35,341 nt of DNA, taken from assembly GCA_021773335.1 (NCBI GenBank), contig JAJFKG010000039.1, forward strand, positions 1-35,341. Direction: 5' to 3'. Origin of the DNA: Gammaproteobacteria bacterium (GTDB lineage Bacteria; Pseudomonadota; Gammaproteobacteria; JAJFKG01). Positions 22,987-32,231 of the stretch are shown in pieces (positions within the stretch are counted from its first letter, which is position 1; each line of letters starts with the position of its first letter). The position numbers and the translations under genes are program-made. The notes under the pieces were generated by a model. That model had not been told where the DNA came from. It searched no databases and saw nothing but the letters and a program-made list of their open reading frames with translations.

Positions 22987-24366
22987 ATGAGCTTGATAAA
23001 TCAGATGCTCAAAGATTTACATCAACGTCAGCACCAACCGCATGATGCTAAAGATGCTGTCTTGCCAGGTATGCAGCGCGTTGCTGAAGAGCCTAAAACA
23101 GGCTGGCGCGCCAGTTTAACAATGCGTCGTCCATCCTGGGTAATGAATATTTTTATTGTCATTATCGTCGCTTGGTTGGTGGCGATCGCTTGGTATGTTT
23201 GGCAGTATAATGCTCGTCAAGGGCATTTTTCTTCGACACGCAAACAAGCCTTTCAAAAGTATGTGCAAGCACAACAGAAGACGCACAAAATAGAGCTGCC
23301 TACGTCACCATCACAAAAATCATCTGATACAGAACAGTCATCGCAAACCAATCCACAGCCAAACGCTACGCAACCAAGCCAAGCAATACCTCATGTTAGC
23401 CGTGTAGATTTAGGCGCTGTGCAGGTGACGGGTGAAAATGGCGCAACTGAGTTAAGTTTTAGTCTTACAGCGCGCACCGATTACAGTGTTAGTTTGTCAC
23501 AAGACAAACAGACTATTAGCATAGTCTTTCATGATACAAAGCTTATCCAGCAATTTAACCAGGCGTTGCTTAGTAATAGCCTAGTGACTAATGTGCGGAG
23601 CAGGCCAATTGATGGTAATTTACAGTTACAATTGCATGTACAACCGGGCACCCGTATTCAGCAATTAGGGTTAGCCGGTGAGCAGACACCTAACTTTATT
23701 GTTGACTTAGTCAATCCCGAGTTAGCAAACGCTGCTGCACAACGACTCAAGAAGGCAGCGCAAGCAACGGCGATTAAACGTGCAATTCCATTAACGCCTG
23801 GACAAAAAGCGCAGCGTGACTATCAAAAGGTGTTGGCTTATGTTAATAATGGCAACAAGAAGGCAGCAATAAGTTTGCTTGAGTCAATTGTGCAAAGTCA
23901 GCCACGCTACATACCGGCGCGCGAAATGTTGGTCACTTTGTTGATTCAACAGCACAGTTATGCTGATGCTGAACAGTATGTTGCAGAGGGGCGGAACATA
24001 GATCCTAATTATCTGCCTTTTGTCAAACTGCAGGCTCGCGTGTTAGTTGAGCAGGGCGATAACAAACAAGCGTTAAGTGTGCTGGAACAGATGTCTCCGC
24101 CAATTAAAAAAGAACCTGAATATTATGCTTATATGGCGGCGCTATACCAACGCACAGGCGATAATGTTGCTTCAGCACAACTCTATAAACAACTACTGAG
24201 GCTCAACCCAACAAATGGGGTTTGGTGGCTTGGCTTAGGTATTGCACTAGAAGGCGCGGGGAAACGGAATGCGGCAATTGCAGCTTATGAACGTGCAAAT
24301 AACACTCCCAACTTATCTCCGCAATTAAAAGGCTATGTTAGTCAAAAAATAAATGGACTAGAGTAG
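22987..24366 (+). CDS. mshN: MSHA biogenesis protein MshN (TPR)
   Basis: This 459-residue protein opens with MSLINQMLKDLHQR, the hallmark of MshN. A TM helix near residues 50-72 (IFIVIIVAWLVAIAWYVWQY), a Gln/Ser/Pro-rich linker and an AMIN-like beta segment (VDLGAVQVTGENGATELSFS) follow, the last of a type that binds peptidoglycan or secretins. The C-terminal 190 residues are TPR repeats (AISLLESIVQSQPRYIPARE, then LYKQLLRLNPTNGVWWLGLG). It is likely a periplasmic scaffold between MshM and the secretin. Confidence 0.9.
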   Translation: MSLINQMLKDLHQRQHQPHDAKDAVLPGMQRVAEEPKTGWRASLTMRRPSWVMNIFIVIIVAWLVAIAWYVWQYNARQGHFSSTRKQAFQKYVQAQQKTHKIELPTSPSQKSSDTEQSSQTNPQPNATQPSQAIPHVSRVDLGAVQVTGENGATELSFSLTARTDYSVSLSQDKQTISIVFHDTKLIQQFNQALLSNSLVTNVRSRPIDGNLQLQLHVQPGTRIQQLGLAGEQTPNFIVDLVNPELANAAAQRLKKAAQATAIKRAIPLTPGQKAQRDYQKVLAYVNNGNKKAAISLLESIVQSQPRYIPAREMLVTLLIQQHSYADAEQYVAEGRNIDPNYLPFVKLQARVLVEQGDNKQALSVLEQMSPPIKKEPEYYAYMAALYQRTGDNVASAQLYKQLLRLNPTNGVWWLGLGIALEGAGKRNAAIAAYERANNTPNLSPQLKGYVSQKINGLE

Positions 24367-24372
24367 ATAACC

Positions 24373-26088
24373 GTGATAGCAAAAATACGTATTGGTGATT
24401 TATTAGTAAAAAATAATCTGTTAACCGCAGAACAATTAACACAAGCGCTTGATGAGCAAACTAAGCGTGGCGGTAAACTCGGAAAGGTGTTGGTTGACTT
24501 AGGAATGATTACTGAAGAAAAGTTCCTTGGGTTTTTATCACGGCAGTTAAACGTACCTTTTTTTGATTTAAAGCATAATGACGTTGATGTTGAAAAAGTA
24601 AGTCTGTTGCCAGAAACGTTTGCACGGAGATTTCGCGCGATTGTGCTTGCCGAAGAAGAAGGAAAACTGCTTGTCGGCATGGTTGATCCATCAGATATTT
24701 TTGCGTTTGACGAATTATCAAGAGTATTACGTCAGCCTCTAAAACAAGCATTAGTCCGTGAAGCCGATTTATTAGAAAGCATGGATATGCTTTATCGCCG
24801 CACACAGGAAATCAGCGGCTTAGCGGGAGAGTTACACGAAGAAATTAAGCAAGTTGAATTGGGTCAACTTGCTGAGGGTGAAGATACGGCTGCATCCGCC
24901 CCAGTTGTTAAGTTGTTGCGTTCAGTATTTGAAGATGCGCTGCAGATTCACTCTTCGGATATTCATATTGAACCGGATGAAAATGTATTGCGTATTCGCC
25001 AGCGCGTTGATGGTATGTTGCAAGAACAAATTATCAAAGAGCGTGCGATTATTTCGCCACTGACACTGCGTTTAAAGCTGATGTCAGGTTTAAATATTGC
25101 AGAAAAACGTTTGCCTCAAGATGGTCGTTTCAACATAAAAATTCGTGATAAAAACATTGATGTGCGTATTTCAACGATGCCAGTTGAACATGGTGAGTCG
25201 ATTGTCATGCGTTTGTTGGATCACTCTGCGATCAAGCTGGAGCTAGATTATATTGGTATGCCTGAGAAGTTACTCAATCAATTCCGTAAGTTGATTCACC
25301 GCCCTTATGGTATGATTTTAGTAACAGGGCCTACAGGTAGCGGTAAAACAACAACACTATTCAGCGCATTGAGCGAATTAAATGTGCCGGAAAAGAAAAT
25401 TATCACGGTTGAAGATCCGGTCGAATACCGTTTGCCACGTATTTCGCAGGTCCAAGTTAAATCTAAAATTGAGTTGGATTTTGCCCGTGTGCTGCGCACG
25501 GCGTTACGCCAAGATCCCGATATTATTCTTGTTGGTGAGGTGCGTGATCACGAAACGGCGACAATTGCCATGCGCGCAGCATTAACAGGGCACTTGGTCC
25601 TCGCGAGTTTGCATACAAATGATGCTGCTAGTAGTGCGATGCGCTTGATGGACATGGGGGTGGAAGGTTACCTCGTTGGCACTGCGCTGCGGGCGGTGCT
25701 TGCCCAGCGCTTGGTTCGCCGAGTTTGTGATAGTTGTGTTGAAGATTATCAACCCTCAGAACAAGAAATGAATTGGATTTTAGGGATATCCGATGCCCCT
25801 GAAAAGTACCGTACAGCAACCTATAAGCTTGGTAAAGGCTGTTCCCATTGTAATAATACTGGTTATTTAGGGCGTATCGGGATTTTTGAATTGTTTGAAT
25901 TAGATAGTCGTATGATTGATGCATTGCGACGTAATGACCCAGCAGATTTTGCCAAATTTACTCAAGAACATAGTCGCCATAGTTCGCTGACGCTGAGCGC
26001 TTTAGATACGGCTGTTGCTGGTGTCACTAGCTTAAAAGAAGTCTTTAGAGTAGCAGGTGAATTTGATGAAATTCCCGATGATTATTAG
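24373..26088 (+). CDS. mshE: MSHA extension ATPase MshE
   Basis: This 571-residue PilB/GspE-type motor powers pilus extension. The N-terminal MshEN region has two copies of the motif known to bind cyclic di-GMP in this family: RIGDLLVKNNLLTAEQLTQA at residue 6 and KLGKVLVDLGMITEEKFLGF about 30 residues later. The motor domain has Walker A GPTGSGKTTT (near 319), the Walker B region IILVGEVRDHETA, a His box (LTGHLVLASLHTNDA) and a zinc tetracysteine motif (CDSC near 452, CSHC near 489). GTG at 24373, 6 bases after mshN, is the start. Pilus extension is therefore probably controlled by cyclic di-GMP. Confidence 0.93.
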   Translation: MIAKIRIGDLLVKNNLLTAEQLTQALDEQTKRGGKLGKVLVDLGMITEEKFLGFLSRQLNVPFFDLKHNDVDVEKVSLLPETFARRFRAIVLAEEEGKLLVGMVDPSDIFAFDELSRVLRQPLKQALVREADLLESMDMLYRRTQEISGLAGELHEEIKQVELGQLAEGEDTAASAPVVKLLRSVFEDALQIHSSDIHIEPDENVLRIRQRVDGMLQEQIIKERAIISPLTLRLKLMSGLNIAEKRLPQDGRFNIKIRDKNIDVRISTMPVEHGESIVMRLLDHSAIKLELDYIGMPEKLLNQFRKLIHRPYGMILVTGPTGSGKTTTLFSALSELNVPEKKIITVEDPVEYRLPRISQVQVKSKIELDFARVLRTALRQDPDIILVGEVRDHETATIAMRAALTGHLVLASLHTNDAASSAMRLMDMGVEGYLVGTALRAVLAQRLVRRVCDSCVEDYQPSEQEMNWILGISDAPEKYRTATYKLGKGCSHCNNTGYLGRIGIFELFELDSRMIDALRRNDPADFAKFTQEHSRHSSLTLSALDTAVAGVTSLKEVFRVAGEFDEIPDDY

Positions 26089-26099
26089 AGGAATATAAA

Positions 26100-27323
26100 A
26101 TGCCAACATTTGCCTATCAGGGAAGAAGCAAGGATGGTAAAGTCGTGCGTGGCAGCATGGATGGAGAAAACCAAGAGTTGGTTGCTTCTGCTTTGCTTGC
26201 AAAAGGGATCACACCTACTGGTATTAAAGAGGCTGAAAAAAAAGAAGACTCATTAGAGGCTTTACAATATCGTTTGGGATTATTAAAGATTCCGACCACT
26301 GAACTCATTATGTTTAGCCGCCAAATGACGACATTGTCTAAAGCGGGTGTCCCTATTCTTGCAGCAATTACGCGTTTAGCGGAGACAACGCGTTGCAGAC
26401 CGTTTGCTAAGGTATTGAAAAATATTGTGGGCCAAGTCGCATCAGGTAAGACCTTAGCGACAGCGATACAAGCCCATCCTCGAGTATTTTCGACGCTCTA
26501 CGGTAGCATTATTCAGGTTGGTGAGAATACAGGGCGCTTAGATTTATCATTCAAACAGATCACTGAGTACTTACAACTCGAGGATAAGACGTTAAAACAA
26601 ATTAAATCAGCAACGCGTTATCCGGTTTTTGTGTTAATCGCAATAACAGTTGCAATTGTCGTGATTAATATTTTTGTGATCCCCACTTTTGCGAAAATGT
26701 TTTCCCAATTCAAAACAGAGTTGCCTTTGCCTACACGGATTTTGATCGCCACATCCAATTTTATGGTAAACAATAGTGCACAATTAATTATAGGTCTTGT
26801 TGTCGCTGTGATAGGGGCGCGCTTTTGGATCAAAACGACAAAGGGGCGCCACACTTGGGATCATTTAAAATTACGTACTCCAATTATCGGTGATATTCTT
26901 AATCGCATTGTGTTATCTCGCTTCACACGTTCTTTTGCCATGATTATAAGCTCAGGAGTACCCGTTATTAAAGGTGTCACCCTGGCCGCGCACGCCGTGG
27001 GTAATGCTTATGTTGCTCAGCGTATCTTGGAAATGCGAGATGGTATTGAGCGCGGTGAAAACTTGAGTCAAGTTGCCGCTGCTAGTGGTTTGTTTACGCC
27101 TCTAGTATTGCAGATGCTACAGGTAGGTGAGGATGCCGGTAGTATTGACGAAATGCTTGTAGAAGTTGCTGGGTACTATGAAAGTGAAGTCGATTATGAT
27201 TTGAGTAAGTTGGGAGAAACGATTGAGCCAATTTTATTGATAGTGATCGCGGGGATGGTATTGGTTTTGGCCCTAGGAGTATTCTTGCCATTGTGGAATA
27301 TGGTGAGTTTTGCGGGTAGATAG
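26100..27323 (+). CDS. mshG: MSHA inner-membrane platform protein MshG (PilC/GspF-like)
   Basis: This 407-residue polytopic protein contains two GspF domains (FSRQMTTLSKAGVPILAAIT in the first, FAMIISSGVPVIKGVTLAAH in the second). TM segments are VFVLIAITVAIVVINIFVIP, LIIGLVVAVIGARFW and LLIVIAGMVLVLALGVFLPL. It transmits MshE motion to the pilin pool. It starts 11 bases after mshE with AGAGGAATA upstream. It is the last gene before a 262-base gap where a separate pilin promoter may lie; I could not define one. Confidence 0.92.
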   Translation: MPTFAYQGRSKDGKVVRGSMDGENQELVASALLAKGITPTGIKEAEKKEDSLEALQYRLGLLKIPTTELIMFSRQMTTLSKAGVPILAAITRLAETTRCRPFAKVLKNIVGQVASGKTLATAIQAHPRVFSTLYGSIIQVGENTGRLDLSFKQITEYLQLEDKTLKQIKSATRYPVFVLIAITVAIVVINIFVIPTFAKMFSQFKTELPLPTRILIATSNFMVNNSAQLIIGLVVAVIGARFWIKTTKGRHTWDHLKLRTPIIGDILNRIVLSRFTRSFAMIISSGVPVIKGVTLAAHAVGNAYVAQRILEMRDGIERGENLSQVAAASGLFTPLVLQMLQVGEDAGSIDEMLVEVAGYYESEVDYDLSKLGETIEPILLIVIAGMVLVLALGVFLPLWNMVSFAGR

Positions 27324-27585
27324 TAGTACCTGAGCTCTACTCTAACTGATTGATTTATAAAGCGTTCTTAATTGCCCGTGTTAAATAAAAGTTCTTTAAC
27401 TTCAATAGCTTACGAATTTATCCCTGGCGTGTTCATTTTTTATCAGAGTTGTTGTCTGGTTGGTCCGTAAGTGCCCGAAAATAGTCTATAGTTATCGTTA
27501 TAGCGGTATCTTTACGGCAGATTTTTCTTGTCTGTCGGGAAGTTAGCAGGGAAGCAATGATACTCATTATTATAAGAGGTGTGAG

Positions 27586-28035
27586 ATGATTAATCGCAAA
27601 AAGGTGACACAATTGCGTGGCTTTACCTTGATCGAAATGGTTGTGATGGTGTTAATTTTGGGCATTCTGGCAGCGATTGCGTTGCCGAAGTTCATTAGCT
27701 TGGAAGGAGATTCACGTGAAGCAATGGTGAACGGTTGTGCATCAGCGCTATCGAGCGCCAAAATGCTTGCGCGGGTTGCTTACAAGGCTGCGGGTGACAA
27801 TGCAGCAACGTCAGTTGATATGGATGGTACGACCGTAACAGTGAATGCTGGTAATGGTAAGCCGGTTGGTACAGCTGCTGGGATAGGTGCTGCGTTAGAA
27901 GAGTCTACGTTGTTTACCATAGACTATACGGATCCCACTGCTGTGAGTTGTCGACCCCCAGGTGGTAGTGCGACTTGTGAAGCACTATACAATGGAACAT
28001 CAGGAGCTGTGACAACAGTCACGACTAGTTGCTAA
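27586..28035 (+). CDS. Type IV pilin 1 (MshA/MshB-like)
   Basis: A 12-residue basic leader ends in RG, followed by FTLIEMVVMVLILGILAAIA. The prepilin peptidase site is G-F and Glu5 is present. The mature protein is about 137 residues with the long N-terminal helix, a Gly/Thr-rich body and paired cysteines near the C-terminus (VSC, ATC, and C-terminal TSC). AGAGGTGTGAG precedes the ATG. It is the first of three tandem pilin genes, and the strong ribosome site and separate upstream gap suggest high expression. Either MshA or MshB identity is possible. Confidence 0.88.
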   Translation: MINRKKVTQLRGFTLIEMVVMVLILGILAAIALPKFISLEGDSREAMVNGCASALSSAKMLARVAYKAAGDNAATSVDMDGTTVTVNAGNGKPVGTAAGIGAALEESTLFTIDYTDPTAVSCRPPGGSATCEALYNGTSGAVTTVTTSC

Positions 28036-28072
28036 TTTTTAGAAATAGCGACGCACAACCCAAGTATATTTT

Positions 28073-28107
28073 ATGGGGGAAGCCTGCGCGGAGTTGAGGG
28101 CTTGCCC
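28073..28107 (+). repeat. Intergenic hairpin between pilins 1 and 2
   Basis: GGGGGAAGCC and GGCTTGCCCC pair (one bulged G on each side) around a 15-base loop. There is no T-tract, so it may stabilise or process the pilin mRNA rather than terminate it. Confidence 0.45.
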
Positions 28108-28196
28108 CGTAAATGCTAGAGTGCGTTAGATGGTAAGGCCATTAGCGGAAAGGACTTTCTAAAAGTGGGTTTTAAGTATTTATGAGGTGGTTAAGT

Positions 28197-28589
28197 ATGA
28201 GGCAAAATAGAGTTACAAAGCGGCAATCGGGCTTTACGCTGGTTGAATTGGTTATCGTAATTGGTGTGCTCGGTATCCTAGCCGCAGTGGCTGTGCCTAA
28301 GTTTATTAACATCAAGGGCGATGCTGAAACGGCGGCACTATCCGGTATAGCGGGTGGTATTGACGGCGCTAATTCTGTCAATGTTGCTATTCGTTCACAG
28401 TTAGGCAAAGGACAAGCAGTGACGACATCGGATACTTGTGCTACTGCTGTGGCTAAGATCTTAGTGGGTGGTACGCCTGCGGGTTATACAGTCAATACCG
28501 ATACATTAACGGCTGGCGATAACACTTGCACGATAACGCAAACATCGACAAGTGATACAACCGACGTGACAATATCTACAACTGAGTAA
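28197..28589 (+). CDS. Type IV pilin 2 (MshA-like)
   Basis: The leader [12 protein letters not shown] precedes [20 protein letters not shown] with Glu5. The mature protein is about 118 residues with a cysteine pair (SDTCATA and DNTCTIT) bounding the C-terminal loop, and a Thr/Ser-rich end. The ATG at 28197 has AGGTGG 8 bases upstream and is preferred to the ATG at 28182. The helix is most similar to pilin 3, so the two look like a duplication. MshA-type assignment by position and length. Confidence 0.88.
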   Translation: MRQNRVTKRQSGFTLVELVIVIGVLGILAAVAVPKFINIKGDAETAALSGIAGGIDGANSVNVAIRSQLGKGQAVTTSDTCATAVAKILVGGTPAGYTVNTDTLTAGDNTCTITQTSTSDTTDVTISTTE

Positions 28590-28618
28590 GCAACTCGGTA
28601 TATTATGTCTAAATTCAT

Positions 28619-28668
28619 GTCAACTGTTTTACTAATTGGAGTAAAGCAGTTGACGTGTCTTGTTTTTT
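28619..28668 (+). terminator. Hairpin with T-run after pilin 2
   Basis: GTCAACTGTTTTAC pairs with GTAAAGCAGTTGAC over 14 bp, with one G-T wobble and an 8-base loop (28619-28654). Six bases later comes TTGTTTTTT. It should act as a full or partial terminator, making upstream pilins more abundant than downstream minor pilins. Confidence 0.65.
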
Positions 28669-28712
28669 AATGGCATCTTGGCGAACGAATGTATGAGATG
28701 TGAGGGTCGGTC

Positions 28713-29093
28713 ATGAAACAGCAAAGCTTGCCGCACCAGGGGTTTACTCTGACTGAATTGGTTATCGTCATTGGTATTGTGGCAATCCTTGCCGCGGTTG
28801 CAATCCCAAAATTAATCGATATCAAACCAGAAGCTCGCCAAAGTGCTACTCAAGGCGTTGCAGGCGCGTTAAATACGGCTTCTGCGTTTAATTATGGCGT
28901 TCGTAAGGCGAATGCTTCGGCGGGCTCAAGCGTTGCAAATTGTACGGATGTAGGGCCTCTCATGAGTGGTGGACTGCCGAGTGGCTACACCATTACGTCC
29001 CAAGCAATATCTCCTGATGCACGCGTGACTTGTACAGTGACTAATCCTGATGGCACAACAACAGCAACCTTTGTCGGTATCGGGATTAGTTAA
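28713..29093 (+). CDS. Type IV pilin 3 (MshA-like)
   Basis: A short leader MKQQSLPHQG is followed by FTLTELVIVIGIVAILAAVA with Glu5. The mature part of about 116 residues has a cysteine pair (ANCTD and RVTCTV), like pilin 2. GTGAGGGTCGG lies before the ATG. Closely related to pilin 2 in the helix and following [18 protein letters not shown] segment. It could be an alternative major or minor subunit. Confidence 0.88.
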   Translation: MKQQSLPHQGFTLTELVIVIGIVAILAAVAIPKLIDIKPEARQSATQGVAGALNTASAFNYGVRKANASAGSSVANCTDVGPLMSGGLPSGYTITSQAISPDARVTCTVTNPDGTTTATFVGIGIS

Positions 29094-29628
29094 TTCCCCT
29101 ACGGCAAGGCATAATAAGCATTCCCTGAGCGGTGTGTTGCGACAGACCGGCTTTACCTTGCTTGAACTCGTCATAGTGATGATGTTGGTGAGCATTCTTG
29201 CCATCTCTGTCCTCGTTAATTTACCGACTAAAGCCATTGACTTGCGCGCTAGCGCAGAACAAATAAGTGCGGCGATACGCTACGCACAATCCTTATCGAT
29301 GACCAAGGGGGCACGTTACCGTGTTAATTTTGCAACAGTGTGTCCCGTTGGTGGTATCAATAGTTGTTATTGGGTGAGCAACTTGGATGATTCGACTAAA
29401 ATCCCAGAGCCGGCTACAGAGGCTACCACTATTCAGTTAGAGACAGCCGTTACCTTAGTTAGCAGTAATTCATTCGTTGTTTTTGATGGGCGTGGTATTC
29501 CCTATGCAACGAGCACAATGCCCGGGACGGCGCTCAGTAGTAATGCGACTATAACGTTGACGGCTAGCGGCGCACCTGCACAGACGGTAGTGATTACCCC
29601 CGAAACTGGCTTGGTGACTGCGCCATGA
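29050..29628 (+). CDS. mshC: MSHA minor pilin MshC (GspH-like)
   Basis: The mature protein begins FTLLELVIVMMLVSILAISV after RQTG, with Glu5 and the GspH/FimT-like pattern (AEQISAAIRYAQSLSMTKGA, then FVVFDGRGIPY). The start is uncertain. The ATG at 29050 overlaps pilin 3 by 44 bases and lacks a ribosome site. A GTG at 29134 would give a short leader MLRQTG and no overlap. Minor pilins of this kind prime the pilus tip. The stop overlaps mshD as ATGA. Confidence 0.85.
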   Translation: MAQQQQPLSVSGLVNSPTARHNKHSLSGVLRQTGFTLLELVIVMMLVSILAISVLVNLPTKAIDLRASAEQISAAIRYAQSLSMTKGARYRVNFATVCPVGGINSCYWVSNLDDSTKIPEPATEATTIQLETAVTLVSSNSFVVFDGRGIPYATSTMPGTALSSNATITLTASGAPAQTVVITPETGLVTAP

Positions 29629-30032
29629 ATAGATCACCCAGTGCTATAAAAACCCAGTGTCGAGGTTTTTCTTTATTAGAAATAATCATCTTTATTGCTG
29701 TATTGGGTGTGGCCGGTATTGGATTATTAATACCGTTTGGAACGATCTTAACCGAGACTCATAAAGTCGATGAACAAACACGTGCGATAGCGCTTGCACA
29801 GTATGGTATGGCAAGAGCACAAGGAGATAAGCGTTTAAAAGGGTTTAGCAGTCTAACTAACACGGCAGGTAGCGTGTCATGTCCACCACCTTCAGGTTGT
29901 ACCTTTGGTAATAATACGTTAGTGGTTACTGTCACCTCAGGTTGGTTAGGTAATCCTAACTATAAGGTGATTACCTCTACGGTCAGCGGTGGTGGTAGTG
30001 CAACGATAACGTCAGTAGTCGCGGACTATTGA
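29625..30032 (+). CDS. mshD: MSHA minor pilin MshD
   Basis: Leader MNRSPSAIKTQCRG precedes FSLLEIIIFIAVLGVAGIGL, a pilin helix with Glu5. The 135-residue protein is shorter than many MshD proteins and has a CPPPSGC disulfide-type loop. Position between mshC and mshO and ATGA coupling on both sides support the name. Confidence 0.82.
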   Translation: MNRSPSAIKTQCRGFSLLEIIIFIAVLGVAGIGLLIPFGTILTETHKVDEQTRAIALAQYGMARAQGDKRLKGFSSLTNTAGSVSCPPPSGCTFGNNTLVVTVTSGWLGNPNYKVITSTVSGGGSATITSVVADY

Positions 30033-30046
30033 GTGAGCAGCTAAAT

Positions 30047-30559
30047 ATGATATATAAACTAAGTAATACAAGACGATATAACAAAGGCATTACTCTTATC
30101 GAGTTGCTGCTAGTTGTCGTTATTTTGGGCTTGGTTTTCAGTGTCGGCGGTGCGATGATCGCGGAAGGTTTTCGTGCCACCTATACCAGTCGTGATATTA
30201 TCGATGCAGATTGGCAGGCGCGTTTAGCGCTCGCGCGGATCACGCGCGATATGCGCGGTATGGGGATCCCTTTTGATATTGTTGCGATGACGCCGGGCGG
30301 CAATCCTGTCAATTTCGTTGATAGTACCGGGCAAACGACGACATACAGCTTGAGTGGCACTACTTTGATGCGCAATTCACAAGCCTTGGCTATTGGTGTG
30401 AGTGCGTTGGCCTTTACTTACTACGACCAGAATTTTGCAGTGATTACCAATGCCGCACAAACTAGTTTAGTGCGCTATATTGCTATTTCTTTGACAGTTA
30501 CACATGGTGGGACTTCACGTAGTTTTTTAACCATGGTCACCCCAAGGAATTTTAGATGA
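30047..30559 (+). CDS. mshO: MSHA minor pilin MshO (GspJ-like)
   Basis: Leader MIYKLSNTRRYNKG is followed by ITLIELLLVVVILGLVFSVG with Glu5. A GspJ-like body follows (DADWQARLALARITRDMRGM). The ATG at 30047 gives a 14-residue leader; a TTG at 30029, overlapping the mshD stop, is in frame and possible. The stop overlaps the next gene as ATGA. Confidence 0.85.
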   Translation: MIYKLSNTRRYNKGITLIELLLVVVILGLVFSVGGAMIAEGFRATYTSRDIIDADWQARLALARITRDMRGMGIPFDIVAMTPGGNPVNFVDSTGQTTTYSLSGTTLMRNSQALAIGVSALAFTYYDQNFAVITNAAQTSLVRYIAISLTVTHGGTSRSFLTMVTPRNFR

Positions 30560-32217
30560 TGGCTAGCAGTAGCTTAAAACAAAAAAATCAGCGCGGTTTT
30601 CTCACCGTGACCGCGGTTATTTTGATCGCTGTTATTGCGCTTTTTATCGCGGCATTAATTTTGGTAGTGATTACCAGCACACGCTCAAGCACCGATTTAT
30701 TAACGTCTGCACAAGCCCTGGGGGTTGCTGATGCAGGCCTAGAGGCAGGAGTATACGCGACGACAACATCGAATTTCTCAGTCCGTAGTACGTGTTCAGG
30801 CTTGGCAAGCAATTACAGCAATGTATCCCTGGGCACCGGCATTCCAGGCACGTTTAGTTTATCCGGGGCGTCGAATTATGCCAGTCCGGCGACAACATTA
30901 AGTGCCAACATAACGGCATCAACCACTATCATCCCATTGCATTCATCGGCGGCGTATGACGCAACCGGAGGACGTGTGGTAATCGACCGTGAAGCCATCG
31001 ATTATATGCGCATTTCAAGTGCTACTAGCGTTTGTGGTAGTGGTTTGACCCCCTGTTTGGTTGGCGTACAACGTGGTGCTGCGGGTACCACGGCAAGTGC
31101 GCATGCCTCAGGTATTCCTGTTGGGCAATATCAATGTAACATTACGTCAGTGGGTACCGTGCCCGTGGCAACCCTCAACAGTCAACGCACGGCAAAACAA
31201 GTATCGCAGTTGGAAGAGGCTTGGGCAGTTGGTGATAAGTCTAGTGGCGATCTCATTTATCGTTGGGATGGTACGAGTTGGGCGCGGCAGGGCCCATTTG
31301 GCGGTGTGCCGGATAAAAATTTAAATGCCGTTGATATGTTGTCTTATGCTAGTGGCTGGGCTGTCGGTGATGACGGTGATGACGGTGATGACGATGGGAG
31401 CAATTTAACGATTGCTTATTGGAATGGTAGCGTTTGGTCAGCAGTAACAACACCAGCAATCAAGAAAGCGTTATTTGGGATAAGTTGTGTTAATAGTGAT
31501 TATTGTTGGGCTGTCGGTGAAGATGAAGGTAATAAGCTATTGCTGGTAAATTGGAATGGTACTACGTGGGCACGCGATAATAGCGCGCCTGGTGTAAAAA
31601 GCGATTTATTCGGTGTTGATTGTGTCGCAACGAATTATTGTTGGGCGGTGGGACAGGATCGAAGTAATAAATTGTTGCTGGTCAATTGGGATGGTGTTAG
31701 TTGGACGCGTGATAATAGCGTGCCTGGTGTAAAAAAAGATTTAAACGCAGTCAGTTGTGCAGCGAGCAACGATTGCTGGGCGGTGGGCGATGATGACAGT
31801 AATAAATTACTGATGGTACATTGGGATGGTGGTAGTTGGTCACGCGATAATAGTGTGCCAGTGATCAAGAAAGCGCTAAAAAGCGTCTTTTGTCTCAGTG
31901 GTAGTGATTGTTGGGCAGTCGGTGACAAAAGTGGCTCAGCATTATTCGTGCATTATAATGGTAGCAGTTGGTCGCGCGTGTTACCGGATGGTTCTGTACC
32001 TTCAGTTACCATGAATAGTGTGCACTGTGCACGTAGTGATAATTGTTGGGCGGTTGGTGACAAAAGTGGCGGTAATGGCGTGTTAGTGCATTGGGACGGT
32101 AGTACGTGGAGTCGCGTTGTGCCAACAGGTGCCGCCGCCAATGCGAATTTGTCAGGTGTTTATATTACCGGGCCACGCTCACAACCGGATTCTGCTTGGC
32201 GCGAAGATTTTCACTAA
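30556..32217 (+). CDS. MshP-like pilin fused to a seven-repeat predicted beta-propeller
   Basis: The 553-residue protein starts as MshP-type minor pilins do: a basic leader with RG, then FLTVTAVILIAVIALFIAAL without Glu5. Residues about 100-195 form a linker domain (VVIDREAIDYMRIS, then GVQRGAAGTTASAHASG). From residue 221 there are seven WAVG repeats at 223, 268, 318, 363, 408, 453 and 498, spaced 45 residues apart except for one 5-residue acidic insert (GDDGDDGDDDG). Five repeats have a C-x5-C pair before WAVG. A typical unit ends NKLLLVNWDG, then SWTRDNSVPGVKKDL. Seven such units predict a seven-bladed propeller. As the last gene of the operon, in the place of mshP/mshQ, it is probably the pilus-tip adhesin; that role is inference. 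Confidence 0.85.
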   Translation: MMASSSLKQKNQRGFLTVTAVILIAVIALFIAALILVVITSTRSSTDLLTSAQALGVADAGLEAGVYATTTSNFSVRSTCSGLASNYSNVSLGTGIPGTFSLSGASNYASPATTLSANITASTTIIPLHSSAAYDATGGRVVIDREAIDYMRISSATSVCGSGLTPCLVGVQRGAAGTTASAHASGIPVGQYQCNITSVGTVPVATLNSQRTAKQVSQLEEAWAVGDKSSGDLIYRWDGTSWARQGPFGGVPDKNLNAVDMLSYASGWAVGDDGDDGDDDGSNLTIAYWNGSVWSAVTTPAIKKALFGISCVNSDYCWAVGEDEGNKLLLVNWNGTTWARDNSAPGVKSDLFGVDCVATNYCWAVGQDRSNKLLLVNWDGVSWTRDNSVPGVKKDLNAVSCAASNDCWAVGDDDSNKLLMVHWDGGSWSRDNSVPVIKKALKSVFCLSGSDCWAVGDKSGSALFVHYNGSSWSRVLPDGSVPSVTMNSVHCARSDNCWAVGDKSGGNGVLVHWDGSTWSRVVPTGAAANANLSGVYITGPRSQPDSAWREDFH

Positions 32218-32231
32218 ACACCTTTTTTCTA

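Noticed and set aside
30556..30700. Classical type IV pilin class for the last operon gene
   Set aside because: The helix lacks Glu5 after the RG leader. It fits the MshP type rather than a standard major pilin.
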